Shown in pieces: positions 46,278-57,265 of a stretch of 64,000 nt of DNA. Made by a program: the position numbers and the translations under genes. The stretch is from assembly GCF_002865645.1 (NCBI RefSeq), contig NW_020194539.1:185026-249025 (forward strand). Reading direction: 5' to 3'. Below the pieces are notes generated by a model, which did no database searches, was not told where the DNA came from, and saw nothing but the letters and a program-made list of their open reading frames with translations. Each line of letters begins with the position of its first letter. Within the stretch, counting starts at the first letter, position 1. The stretch is from Hyaloscypha bicolor E (Eukaryota > Ascomycota > Leotiomycetes > Helotiales > Hyaloscyphaceae).

Positions 46278-47807
46278 ATGGATAAAGCAACGTCAAGTGC
46301 AGAGATTCTGAGGAGCCAAATTGCAGCTACGGAGGAAGAGTTGGGAAGGTTGAAGGAGCAATTGGCTGCTGTTGAGGCGAAAGAGGCGGAGGATTTGAAC
46401 CGGTTGTCGATGCAAGAGAAGCCTGGCCTCGTGACTCAGGGCAATTGGCCTCTGGAGCTGGAAGAGTATAAGAGGTATGGGAGGCAGATGATTGTTCCTA
46501 ATGTTGGGATTCAAGGTGATTTGCCCTCGAGTGTCTTCATTTTAATTTGCTGATGAAATTCCAGGCCAGCTCAGATTGAAAGCAGCCTCCTTGCTCATCG
46601 TTGGAGCGGGCGGCCTAGGATGTCCTGCAGCGGCGTATATTGCCGGTGCAGGTGTAGGAACCATCGGTATCGTCGATGGAGATATAGTCGAAACATCGAA
46701 TCTGCACCGACAGATATTACATAGCACGGCGAAAGTTGGGATGAAGAAAGTAGAGAGTGCTATTGAATTCCTCGCCTCGTATTCTCACACTCGCTTTTTT
46801 TCATCCATAATACTAACAAATCATGTAGTCTGAATCCAAATGTAAGATTTATTGCCCACAATGAGCATCTGAGTCCTCAAAACGCGAAAGAAATTGTGGA
46901 AAATTACGATGTCGTGCTCGACTGCACCGACCACCCAACCTCCCGCTACCTCATCTCAGACATCTGCGTCCTTCTCCACAAACCCCTCATATCTGCCTCA
47001 GCACTGCGTACAGACGGACAGCTCATCGTTCTCAACTCTCCTCCTTTACCACACGGTGATCCATCGGGTGGGCCCTGTTATCGCTGTGTCTTCCCTAAAC
47101 CACCGCCTGCTGAGAGCGTTGTCAGTTGTGGCGATGGAGGGATTTTGGGACCGGTCGTGGGGATAATGGGTGTTTTGCAGGCGCTGGAAGCCATTAAGTT
47201 AATTGCCGCTGGAAAGCTCACAGCGAGAGAAGGAGAAAAAGCAGGGGAGGCGAGCATGCTACTTTTCTCTGCAAACAGTAACCCGCCATTCAGAAGTGTA
47301 AGGTTGAGAGCTAGGAGACAAAAGTGCTTTGCCTGTTCGAAGGAGGGAGGATTAACACTTGAGAGCTTGAGCAGTGGGAGTTTGGATTATGTACTTTTTT
47401 GTGGGGTTACGACTCCCGTGAAAATTTTGGAGCCACAGGAGAGGATTGAGGCGAGGGAGTATGAGAGGGTTTTGAACGGGGGGAAGGGAAAGGATCATTT
47501 GTTGGTGGATGTTAGGGAGAAGGTGCAGTTTGATATTTGCAGCATCGAGGGGTCTGTTAACGTCCCGTTCTCCACACTGCAGGGGAATCGAGCGCTGGCA
47601 GCTGACGAGAAGCCTCTTTGGATCCCGCAGACCTTGCCCACAAATGCACCAATATACCTTGTCTGCAGACTAGGAAATGACTCTCAGATCGTTGTCAGGA
47701 AACTCAAGGAAATCGGATTGGATAAAGACGGACGCTACATCGGGGACATAAAAGACGGACTCAAAGAGTGGAAAAAGCAAGTAGATAGTTCCTGGCCCGA
47801 ATACTGA
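46278..47807 (+). CDS. UBA4: Adenylyltransferase and sulfurtransferase Uba4/MOCS3, 476 aa
   Basis: It activates the C-terminus of the ubiquitin-like sulfur carriers Urm1 and, in molybdenum-cofactor synthesis, MOCS2A, then passes sulfur to them. It serves tRNA wobble-uridine thiolation and protein urmylation. Exons are 46278-46515, 46565-46778 and 46829-47807 (introns 49 and 50 bp); 1431 spliced bases, in frame. A short coiled coil starts the protein. The E1-like domain has [12 protein letters not shown], the ATP-binding [33 protein letters not shown] and the zinc-binding CYRC and CFAC pairs. [17 protein letters not shown] block holds the adenylation-domain cysteine. The C-terminal rhodanese domain has [20 protein letters not shown] and an active loop starting with the Cys of [10 protein letters not shown]. 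Divergent from Slx9, with about 330 bp between the two ATGs. Confidence 0.96.
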
Positions 47808-48028
47808 ATGAGACGGTGTTGAAAAGAGAATTGGTATTTCACCGTACGTTATGTACGGGTAAGATGCCTGTTGCTACAAGGGAGAGGCTTATGATCATCA
47901 ACAAACGCCATGTTCGCAGTATGTTTTTGACTCGCGAAATACCCGTCCCATCCCTGACATAAGAGACTCGCATGCCTGTTTTCCCGTATTCCTATCAATC
48001 AGCCCATCCGTTCTTCTTGCTCATCAGT

Positions 48029-48819
48029 CTAGTAGTTGATATACGTCGTCCGTTTCTTGTTGAATGCCCGTTGGTCCTTCAGCCATCGTCGATAGCCGGC
48101 TACACTTGAGATCTTCTCGCCGTAATAATCTACACATAATCAGTAATCACGTTCTTCTCTCTCTCTCTTGAAAAAGTGAAAAACATACCAGGCACCGGAT
48201 TCGCCATACTGCTCGCACTCGGATCAACCCTAAACCTCTTAATCCTCTTATAAAATTCCTTCTCCTTCTCATCCATCTGCGCCTTAAACTTCCGATTCCT
48301 CAGATTGAAGACACCGGTACCGACAATCGGGCCTGTAAGCCAGCCAATTCCGCCACAAGTGAAGGTTATGAGACCGAGTGTGATGAAGGGATCGAGCGGT
48401 ATTTGGGAGACGAGAGCGTCCATGTCGGAACGTGTGAGCGCCTGAGCACCGAGAACAAAACCGCCCAGTCCAGTTCCGATTGAGGAGCCCAGTTGGTACC
48501 ATCGGCGTGTCTTGCGGAGTTTGAAGAAGGTGTTCCAGTCCAAGTGGTCGACGTTTTGGGTGCTTGTGGTGGAGGTTTCGTGGGGAGGAGGCGTGCTGAT
48601 TGAGGACGCATGACGAATTGAGGTCACTGATGTTGAGGGCTTGAATACTACATTGCGCTTTGCCTTTGAGAGGGGTACTCGTCGTCTCGGGTGGGAAGAG
48701 GAGTCTGTAGATCGAAGAGAGCTCGGGGATGTTGTGTGGTATGCACAGGGCGAAAGGAGAGTGGGTTGGAGTCGGCAGCCTATAGCTGCTGTGCGCAGAG
48801 TTGGTGCTGCTCCCAGCAT
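48029..48819 (-). CDS. PAM17: Presequence translocase-associated motor subunit Pam17, 243 aa
   Basis: An inner-membrane subunit of the TIM23-associated import motor. Exons are 48189-48819 and 48029-48129; the intron 48130-48188 is 59 bp, and the spliced length of 732 bases is in frame. The N-terminus is a Ser/Arg-rich mitochondrial presequence of roughly 70 residues. After LDWNTFFKLRKTRRWYQL come two membrane helices (IGTGLGGFVLGAQAL and FITLGLITFTCGGIGWLTG), then FKAQMDEKEKEFYKRIKRFR. Exon 2 supplies the conserved end DYYGEKISSVAGYRRWLKDQ followed by RAFNKK. All family features are present. It converges with UBA4. Confidence 0.96.
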
Positions 48820-49420
48820 GTTGAATTCGTTCTGGGGTTTTGGTGGTGGTGTGAGAGGGATCTTATGTTGATGTCTCTCGCGTGGGAATTCGGAGCTTCA
48901 AGTTTCGAGGCGCTAGAGGCGGCTATCGGCCAATCAGGATTTGCGAGGCAAAGTAAAACTCGATTTCTCTGATTCACTTCATTACATGCATATATTTGAA
49001 AACTTCTTTTGTCGGTTTCCTCTTCTTCCTCTACAACGAATTTATGGAAGCACATTAGGTTGAGATATTCCACGTTGGCAGGGCTTTATCAAAGCTCTAC
49101 TTTTCTTTAAAGACCCCAAGCGTCCCCTTATTCACTTCTTCTATCTCAGTTTCTCCTTGACTTGTCCTTTAGTCTCTCTCCCCTGATCTTTCTTTCAACC
49201 ACGTTTTCACCTCAACTCCTGACAACCACAGCACCTCAACCTCCTCTTCAGTATCAGACACGTGACTGCGGTTATGTCAGAGATCGGCTCACCGTAGTCC
49301 TTTGCCGATCGCGTATCAAGATCCCGTAAGTGCATTTCACGCGTTCACTTTCACAACCTCAACGGAAGATGGGACACCGCCCCCCAACAGGCCTCTTCCC
49401 ATCTTCTTCTCCAAGAGGCC
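48820..49420. other. Intergenic region between divergent PAM17 and chromodomain genes
   Basis: No gene is seen. Pyrimidine-rich leader sequence precedes 49421. A GTAAGT donor near 49326 and an AAG before ATGGGAC suggest a possible 5' UTR intron. Confidence 0.5.
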
Positions 49421-51088
49421 ATGTTTCTAAATGCCTTCACAGATTCAAGCCGACCCGGCCGCCAGAAAGGTGGTCGGAAACAACGCTTCACCTTCGACTT
49501 CGTCGTGGCAGAACGACCTATCTACGTTCCAGGCTCCGGCCCACCGCTGGCTCCTGTTACAGTCATGCCTGTCCATGATAAGGATGGGATTATTGAAGGG
49601 GAGGTTAAATTGAATGGACGGCCGATGTTGATTGTCAGTTATGAGGCACATCCCTATTTGAGGGTTAGTGTGCGGCCGCAGAACATCTTGGACTGGGTTT
49701 CCCAGAGGACTTATGAGGAATGGGAGTCCGCAAAAACTGAAGCCAAAGACCAAGCGGAGAGGGATGAGCTGTTGCCAAAGATTGCGGCGAGAGAGCAGAG
49801 GAAGCTCTTGAAGGAGAAAGGGGGCAGCGCGTCACGTGCTTCTGAGGGACCAAAGAAGACTTGGAGCAGGAAGAGAAAGAGGCCTCCGACACCTGAGCCA
49901 CCCTCTCGTGCAGGTCGAAAGCGGAGAGGAGTCGACACTGAGGAGGAAGATGCTATCACTACGAATCCCAGACGGCCTTCACTGTCAACTCCAGTCAAGC
50001 AACGAGGACTTGCCGATTTGTTGGACGTTGACAGCGAAGACGAAGATTCCTTCGCGGAAGATACAGCTGAGCTTCTCGATCGACAACTAAACGGAACTCC
50101 CGGCCGATCCAAACTCGCCATGGAACTCACTCGCTCCGCAACCACTTCCCCGGAACCTGAACCTAAGTCGATCCAAAAATCTAAGAACCCACCAGTTCCA
50201 CCATTTGATCGAAGAGAGACTCGAAGCGGTTCAGTCTCTTCAACGGCCGGCGTTAAGGGCCACGAGACTCTCAATACCTCTGCTTCTGGGCCTTCACGTC
50301 GAGATTCAGTTGCCACAACATCAAGCCGTCAAGCCCGCCAAATCTACGAAAAGCTTGAACGCAAAAGCCAAGCGAAGGCCGGTTCACTGACTGAAAAGTA
50401 CTCCTATTCTGGTAAACCACCATCCTCATCACAACGCCTAGCCGCCGCCAATCCCACCCGTCACAAAAGTGAGACTCCCAAATCCAAGAAAAGCGCAACT
50501 CCGAAACCAGTTGAAGAGGAGAGCGAGGAGAGCGAGGAGGACGAGGAGGAAGATGAAGAAGATGAAGAAGGCGAGGATGATGAACCGGAGTATGAAGTGG
50601 ACGCTATCCTCGCTGACCAGTATCGAATGGATAAGAAACAAAAGTCCGTTCTATGGTACCTAATCAAGTGGGTCGGTGAGTGGGAAAACACCTGGGAGCC
50701 AGCGGAGAATGTCGGCAAGGAAGCTATTGCGGAGTATCAAGGAAATAAGGCTGAACAGAGGAAAAGGGAGAAGCCGGCAAAGAAGAAGACGAGTTATGAC
50801 GAGGGTATGGAGGAGACAAGCGATGATGTGTTGGGCATTGATGTCAGGGGCAAGGGCAAGCAGAAGATTCTGTTTGGATCTGGAGGACGAGAGGATCTTA
50901 CTGTTAGGGACAAAGGAAAGAGCAAGGTCCCGTTTGGAAGTGGTGGTATTGATCTCACGGGAGATGACAGTGATCCAGATTCTCTGTTCGTTAAGGACCG
51001 ATCACAACTGAAGGGTATTTTGAAGAAGGCTCCAGTCCCGAAGCGTGGCGAGGTGATTGATGACGCCAGTGCCTCTGATGAATTTTAG
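49421..51088 (+). CDS. Chromodomain protein, 555 aa
   Basis: Single visible exon. The N-terminal region (about residues 20-90) is folded and fungal-conserved in appearance: FTFDFVVAERPIYVPGSGPP, PVHDKDGIIEGEV and YLRVSVRPQNILDWV. The middle is disordered, with KKTWSRKRKRPPTPEP and other nuclear-localisation-like stretches and a long acidic run (residues about 365-390). A chromodomain follows at about 393-445: EYEVDAILADQYRMDK, then WYLIKWVGEWENTWEP. Its aromatic residues (Tyr, Trp, Trp) are placed as in methyl-lysine readers. It is therefore likely to bind methylated histone tails; which mark is unknown. The tail has a repeated GKGK(Q/S)K(I/V)xFGSGG motif. An upstream coding exon is possible; the ATG at 49421 is the first in frame. 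Confidence 0.88.
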   Translation: MFLNAFTDSSRPGRQKGGRKQRFTFDFVVAERPIYVPGSGPPLAPVTVMPVHDKDGIIEGEVKLNGRPMLIVSYEAHPYLRVSVRPQNILDWVSQRTYEEWESAKTEAKDQAERDELLPKIAAREQRKLLKEKGGSASRASEGPKKTWSRKRKRPPTPEPPSRAGRKRRGVDTEEEDAITTNPRRPSLSTPVKQRGLADLLDVDSEDEDSFAEDTAELLDRQLNGTPGRSKLAMELTRSATTSPEPEPKSIQKSKNPPVPPFDRRETRSGSVSSTAGVKGHETLNTSASGPSRRDSVATTSSRQARQIYEKLERKSQAKAGSLTEKYSYSGKPPSSSQRLAAANPTRHKSETPKSKKSATPKPVEEESEESEEDEEEDEEDEEGEDDEPEYEVDAILADQYRMDKKQKSVLWYLIKWVGEWENTWEPAENVGKEAIAEYQGNKAEQRKREKPAKKKTSYDEGMEETSDDVLGIDVRGKGKQKILFGSGGREDLTVRDKGKSKVPFGSGGIDLTGDDSDPDSLFVKDRSQLKGILKKAPVPKRGEVIDDASASDEF

Positions 51089-51924
51089 AGGTTCCTAAAG
51101 TCAAAGTCGGCTCCTTTGACCAGGGGTGCGGGCAACGTGTGTACGAAGGAGCAAAATAGAAATCGGGAGCTTTGGCGGAAGTGTAACACATGAATGGAAT
51201 GGATTGCTGGCGGTAGATACCCAGGAGCAATTCGTCACCCCAAAGGAGTACCAGCACAGACTCAATGAATAATAGCAAGATTTTCTGGCCCCTTAGGCTG
51301 CACTGATGAAATGTGTTCAATTCGAGACTTGGATTCAGCCCCGCAAGGCGGACTCCCTCTCCTCGTGTGGCGTCTTTCTCTACACTGCTCTGCTCTGTTG
51401 AGCCAATTGCAATAATCATTCGATTCCAATTCATAGTTCCAATCAGGCAGATTCCACCTCGATGCCGGTTGAGCAGCAGGTGCGGCTTGAGCAGTCTACT
51501 CGGTCACCCGTTTCTGCTCGCATCACATATTTACGGCTCACTATTTTATCTTTATTCGTTGAATGTCTGCAAGTACATTGGTGTGTGTATTGGTCTTTTA
51601 TTCCACTGGTTCATATATGTTGCCAATCATAATTGCAGCCTCATGGAATTTCCTAAGAGAGGCAGTCTCAGTGGATGGACTAGTGGAGGGGCTGCAGTTG
51701 AGGTTACACCACGCATGCATGGAGACTGAACTGGAACTTACTGAGCCTACCTCGCACCTTACACGATTCTTCAAACCCTCCTTTCCCCGCAGATGGAGGG
51801 TGGTGTAAATGAGGCTATGGCATGTTAAAAGCTGGAAGATTGAGAAGTTAGGTTTCTCTTTCCCCTGTTCAACGATTTCCCGCTATTGTTTCCGTTACAT
51901 CTCCTCTGTCTCCTGTATCTCTTC
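51089..51924. other. Intergenic region, no supported gene
   Basis: It contains the presumed promoter of the gene at 51925, with a pyrimidine-rich leader just before the ATG. Confidence 0.5.
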
Positions 51925-53625
51925 ATGGCAGACTTTCTACGAGTCATCGGCAACATCGGGACCGCTGCGGATACAGCCTATACAATTCAAAAGGATATAC
52001 GCCGCCTCGCTCGAGATCTCGGCTACGCTCAAGAGGATATCCGAGAGTTTGCCACAGACATCAAAGACTTCTCTCTGGTTATCAATGCCGCAAATCTCAC
52101 GCTTTATGAGTATGCCAAGAAGTCACCGGCTGAAACCATAGTCCTTCAAAGCATCCATAAGTCTAAGCTATTCGCCCGAATACTTGCAGCATCAAATCGA
52201 GTCATAGATCATATCGACAAAATATGGCCCCGCCTCGAGTCCTTGGAGAGCAGAATTCCGTTTGGCGAGCGTCTCAAATGGGCAACGCGTCGCCCCCAAG
52301 TGGAAGCCTTACGTCCAAAGATGGAAAGTGTCAAGTCGAGCCTTCAGCTAACCATAAATGTCGTGTTATTGGAGTCGGTCCTCAACCAGGGCGAGTCTCG
52401 TGAAAATAAGCGTTTAGTGTGAGGATTGATCCTTTCTCATAGTTTTGTGTATTTGCTGACTGCTACCAATAGGAAGAGATTAAAGCGGCAAATTGTTCAT
52501 CAGAAGGAACGAATCGCCGAGTTGACTGAACAGCTGCGATATGTACACGAAAAAGAGCCAGAAAATGATGATGAAGACTTCTTTGATCTCCAGGTGGGAG
52601 TTAAAGAGGTTGTTGATCTAGGCGAGAATATGGTTGACCAAGGTAGAGTTCTGGACCTGGATCACTCTCCCGCATCTTCTTTCGCTTCCCGGGCAGTTGC
52701 TCATGCCCATTTGGCATCAAGTCTTATCCCGAAATCTCATGCCCGGCCGAATTCGCCCCCGCCGGCCTTGCGTCCTGCGAGGACTTCAATACGCCCTCAG
52801 CCGGTGGAACGTACTGCATCGCGGACTCCGCCGCATCGCCCAGCACCGGAGCGGCCGGAGACAGGCGAAAGACCCGGCGCTCCCGTGGCCGGGCAAGACG
52901 AGGGGTCGCCTGTTTCTATCTCTGAAAGTTCGACAACTGCAACAAGTTCGCACACTTCTTCGTTAGCGACAACGGTCGAATCAAGGGAACTTCGCGTCCA
53001 ACCGCTAAACTTAACCCACAAGAGACGACGGATTCCACGCAAACATGAGAAAGAAGACTCGTCTCCAAGAGAGGTTGAGGCCGTGAGACACGACCTGTCA
53101 GAGCAGCCTAGCCCCGTTGAGCTTGAGGGAGCTAGTACAATTTCAAAAGTTGATGAAGACTTCATCTCCGTCGGTCCAAAAAGCTATTTATTGCAACTCA
53201 ATTCCACCCGACCTATGATCCCAACTCAAGGTTATGTCAACATAGATCACCACTCTATCTCCATAACTGCCCTACTCGATAAAACGCTCGACCATAATCT
53301 CATTTCTCTTGCACGCGTCCAGAGCTTGGGGCTCGAAATGGAGCCGCCAGACGACGAAGACCCCGTTTATTTTCACTTTGAGAATGGGGAGAAGAGGAAA
53401 AGCTGTGGCCAGGTTGTCATACTTTGGAGTAAGGGTGTGCAATATCGCAAACCGTTCCGGGTAAGGTGTCTGGTGTATGAACATGATATTAGGTCCTTGA
53501 TGTTTGGGAAACCATTTTTGGAGAGGAAGAGATATTATTGGGGTGGTGATGACGGGGTGGAAGTTGAGGAAAGGGGAATTTTTCATGGGGAGGGGAAAGT
53601 GCAGGGTAAGAACAGAAAGTTGTAG
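51925..53625 (+). CDS. Helo-like/STAND N-terminal domain fused to a retropepsin-like domain, 548 aa
   Basis: Exons are 51925-52418 and 52473-53625, with a 54-bp intron (branch GCTGAC). The spliced length of 1647 bases is in frame. The first 165 residues are a helical bundle resembling the fungal N-terminal domain of STAND/NACHT proteins (MADFLRVIGNIGTAADTAYT, then RLKWATRRPQVEALRPKMES). A coiled coil follows (HQKERIAELTEQL), then a disordered Pro/Ser-rich linker. The end (about 415-540) looks like an aspartic-protease fold: YVNIDHHSISITALLDKTLD, then HNLISLARVQSLGLEM and LMFGKPFLERKRYYW. A retropepsin normally has D-[TS]-G after ALL; here it is DKT, so activity is doubtful. There is no NTPase domain between. 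Helo-like domains often drive cell death or membrane association; a role here is inference. Two decayed relatives follow downstream. Confidence 0.8.
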
Positions 53626-53799
53626 GATGTGGTCCTCGCGAACTTTCTGAATCAAAGATCTTGTAGTCACGCGGCATAATTCACATTGCGATAAATTGAA
53701 GCTAGGGGCAAAAATAAGATTGTTTGCGGTGACGGCGAAGAGAAGAAGGGGAGAGGAATTGTGAGTTTGAAGTGGAGTCACGGTGTGTTTTCTTGATTC

Positions 53800-53921
53800 A
53801 TATGCTGTTGAAGGCTGGTTGTGTTTATGAGGACGAGGAGGAGGTGTTGGTCCTTGGGAAACCATTTGTTAGTAAGAGAAGACATTATTGGGAAGATAAA
53901 TATAATCGCTCTGGCTCGTAA
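53800..53921 (+). pseudogene. Decayed C-terminal fragment of the upstream gene family
   Basis: The plus strand reads CVYEDEEEVLVLGKPFVSKR followed by RHYWEDKYN and a stop. This matches the end of the gene at 51925-53625 (CLVYEHDIRSLMFGKPFLER, then KRYYW). The DNA around GGGAAACCATTT is also conserved. No start or N-terminal part is attached. Confidence 0.7.
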
Positions 53922-54141
53922 ATTGCTGTACAAGGAGTGACCCCTTGCCTGCATGCCGATGCAGGCATCTGAAAGTGCTCTCTTCAGCTGCCTCCCCCAC
54001 GCATTTTTCACAGCCGCATTGAAACCATGGATGGATGTTTTGAGGCTTTGAGCTCATCCTTATGTTAACAAACTGCAGGATGGTCCATTTCTCATATCCT
54101 CATTCATTTCCTAGCTTCACAGTCCTTGGCAGACTACCGAA

Positions 54142-55559
54142 GGATGGATCCTCTCGGGTTTTCAGCTAGCCTGAACACATTTACTGGCCTTGCTGGCGCA
54201 GCCTTGGAGATTTCGCTATTCTTGTTGTAATTCTCTCAAAATATCGGAGGAGCGAGCGGCGACATCGAGAAGTTCGCGAAGGACATTCGGACATCCGTGG
54301 GTATAGTAAAAGTGGGGTACTGCTCTCTGAAGAGCTATTCTGAGTCGCAACCTGCCTCTCTTCTCATCAGATGTTTCAAAGAACCTCGGATTGTTGAATC
54401 CTTAGCAGAACAATCCAGGCACACGGGGAAAAGGATAGATTGCGTGTGACTTTGGATCCAGTCTGTCGAAAGCAGCAGCAAGATGATCATCGAGATAAAA
54501 TGAGCAACCCGCAAGAAATATGTCGAGGTGCTACACCCGCATATGGAGAGCCTAAAAGCAACTTTCTTTTGATGATGGCCTATATAATTTTCGACACAGT
54601 GCAGAAAGGAGACGACTCGTCGGAAAACCGCGAAGAAATGTAAGCGTCCATATCTTAACCTACTTCTAAGCTAACATCAAGTAGCAACGATTTTCAAGAG
54701 GAAGTAAAGATGCACCTGGACGCTATAAACATACTTGGGTGAATCGAAAGGAGGAGGCCGGATCAATCTGGCCGTCCCCCAAGTAGAACTCGTCTGGATT
54801 CGATGCCTTTTAATCATGACATCCAGGCGTCCAGGGCAAACTCCGCTTTATTGGGACGCAAATAGTTGAACGAGGCACACTTCCACATCCAAGGGAATAT
54901 TATACTCACTGTTCCAAGACATCTGGTAGTCAAGATCATTTGCCCGAGGCAACAATTTTCGAATACCAAGTACAATCTCTCGAATCAGGCAAGAGAGTAT
55001 ACGAATTCCTGCCTGGCAGGATCAAGAGAGTTTTTCTTCACGCGGAACTTCGATCATAAGCAGCAGTTCCTCAAATCAACTCGGATCAATCGAGACCGAA
55101 GAAACCAGCTCGGTTTCAACACGGAACACAGATAGTATATCTCTACATCCCACCATTTACCGCCTCCAAGCCGCCAGACTTAGCCACAGTTTGAGAGCTC
55201 TCGATGGATGCATAAACACGGCCAAAAGCTGGAAGCCAGCCATCACCTGGCTTGATTCCAACCTCAGACAAATCTAATTCCCCTCGCCTGTGCAAATTAG
55301 CTCGGACTCAATCCACACTCCGAGTGAAGAAGAGCGGATTTTTTTTGGGTCAGTGTTGGCGATGGTAAGGAGCGAGGAAGTCCTGGCTCTGTTGGCTTGA
55401 AGCAGAGGGAGGATTTTAATGAACCGACATCTAGAATTCGGTGTTTGGTGTATGATCATGCTGAGATTAGAAAAATTGTGTTCGGTGCGCAGTTTTTGGA
55501 GTGGGGGAAGCATTACCGACGTAGTGCACATGATGTGAACGTGGAGGGGACGTAGATAT
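54142..55559 (+). pseudogene. Decayed full-length paralog of the Helo-like/retropepsin gene
   Basis: An ATG at 54142 reads MDPLGFSASLNTFTGLAGAA, a classic STAND/Helo-like start, then hits a TAA. In other frames follow NIGGASGDIEKFAKDIRTS, and ATRKKYVEVLHPHMESLKAT, which aligns with ATRRPQVEALRPKMESVKSS of the intact gene. A segment ending SSENREEM corresponds to the intact exon-1 end. Near the far end, IRCLVYDHAEIRKIVFGAQF and LEWGKHYRR match its C-terminus, ending in a TAG at about 55557. Several stops and frame changes lie between. This is a pseudogene with both ends of the family still recognisable. Confidence 0.72.
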
Positions 55560-56956
55560 TCCGCAACTATTCGTAGAGGAAAAAGGAGCGGCTTGGTTTC
55601 ACTACGCATAGCCTCATAACAGAAATTACTTCTCATTTTGTCCATCTTAAACGATGCTGGTACGCTGTGGTAGCATTCTAAGTAAACTAGAGCTCAAAGG
55701 GCTTGCCGAACGACGACAGGCCGCAGTTATGCATTCGTTTGCAGTTCATTTAAATAAAACAATGGATCCCTGAAGATAGAAATGATTCGCAATTGCCCTG
55801 GGGCTAGGCAGTTGATGTTAAACAGTAGTCCATCAAGTCGAAAACTTGCCCCCGAGGATCTCGCTTACGGTGAAAGGGGTTCAGCAGAAGTTTGTGAGAG
55901 CGACAGGGCGATTAGTCTAGAAGGATAGGAGGGATGGACGAAGATACACTTTATTTAGCCTCGCCTTTTAGGGATTAGGAAGAAGGGACAACCTCCGCAT
56001 TCTTTCTATCATCAGAGAGTCTGATGCCAACAAATCTTCTCCGCAACCCCGACCCAAGCATTCTCTTTTCTACCTGCAAATCAGTCCTCAAGCTAGAATG
56101 AGCAATCAACTCTCTAAGTTCATCCCCTTGAAGCTATGCCACAGTCTACCATGAATTTCCGAGGGACGAGACTTCCGTTCGTGCCAAGAACAGCCACAGT
56201 ATAACAGCCAAAAGCAGTAAGTGAGCAACAACTACCACATAAGTCAGACTCAACTTTTTTATTCGCTGGTTCCGTTTTAGTGTTTAGACGTGAGCAGCTG
56301 CCGCTTTAACCTGAGCCGAGAGTGAGTATTCCCTGAGCATGCCTGAGATCGGCCTGAGCTCGGCCTAAGTAACCTGAGCACATGGCAAAGTCAGCCTGAG
56401 CATGTACTAAGAGGCCATTTTAGCTCCCAAAGGGGCCCGTTCTGGCCCCCTTGATGCGAGATCCCTCTAAACCTATTTTTAGATCCACATTCGCTTACAT
56501 ACATGTGATAAGTATTATCACGTCCCTGGGCTGAAGACCTGGTCTGGTAAACAGCTCTTTTGGGTGTGTATGTAACGTCTATGGAGAGAAGAGAGCGGGG
56601 AGCTCGAGCTAAGTACAGGGTGCCACGCTAGGGCCAGGTCATGTGACGCTGACGTCACAACAAGTATATTGGTCTCATTATTCTATAATATTTCCTTAAT
56701 GTAATAAGTTTAATAAAAATCCCTAATTATTAGCCGTCCGCCCAGGACCAATATTAGGAATTGGAGTTGTCACGTGCATAGTTAAGTGATCTAGGTTCTA
56801 GTATAAGGGGGGGGTGACGTGGCAAGCAAAGGACTCTATATAAGTAAATACAAAAACCAAGACTCAAAACGCAAGCAGTAAAGAATATGCGCAAACAAAA
56901 TAGCGAATTAGAGAGTAGAAACAGTATTATTAAAAGTAAAAGAAGATGACTAGCTA
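55560..56956. other. Intergenic region before the AT-rich block
   Basis: No gene. It holds the CCTGAGC repeat cluster (56310-56405), a GTGATAA/TTATCAC palindrome near 56506 and a TATATAAG box near 56837. GC content falls from about 56650. Part of 56510-56950 could be an LTR, but I could not fix its ends. Confidence 0.5.
56310..56405. repeat. Dispersed CCTGAG(C) direct repeats
   Basis: CCTGAG occurs at about 56310, 56332, 56342, 56353, 56373 and 56395, with one CCTAAG variant, at spacings close to 10 or 20 bases. The units are short, and the array is degenerate. Confidence 0.65.
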
Positions 56957-57265
56957 GTTGTAATGTGTATAGGGTCGCACGTGACTTAAGGGCATGTAAC
57001 GAACCTCGGATATCGCAGGTATCGATCAGGGAGTTCGGCAGCCCTTCGATATCCCAACCAACTACTATTTATATTATATGTATTATACTTATAAATCACT
57101 AATTATATATATGCCATCGGGGCCTCCTATTTAGAGGGGGCTTCCTTAGACCTTATAAAAGAGATAGAGATTAGTTCTATACTGAATTTAATACTATAGT
57201 TTTATAATATACTAATTCATTTTATTGTCTTATTACCTACTAATAAATACCTTATAAGCTAATCT
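56957..57265 (+). repeat. Left terminal inverted repeat
   Basis: Its outer about 190 bases are GC-normal (for example CCTCGGATATCGCAGG), unlike the matching right arm. Confidence 0.75.

Noticed and set aside
56506..56950. Possible LTR starting TATTATCACG
   Set aside because: No matching terminus or target duplication could be found, so the boundaries cannot be supported.
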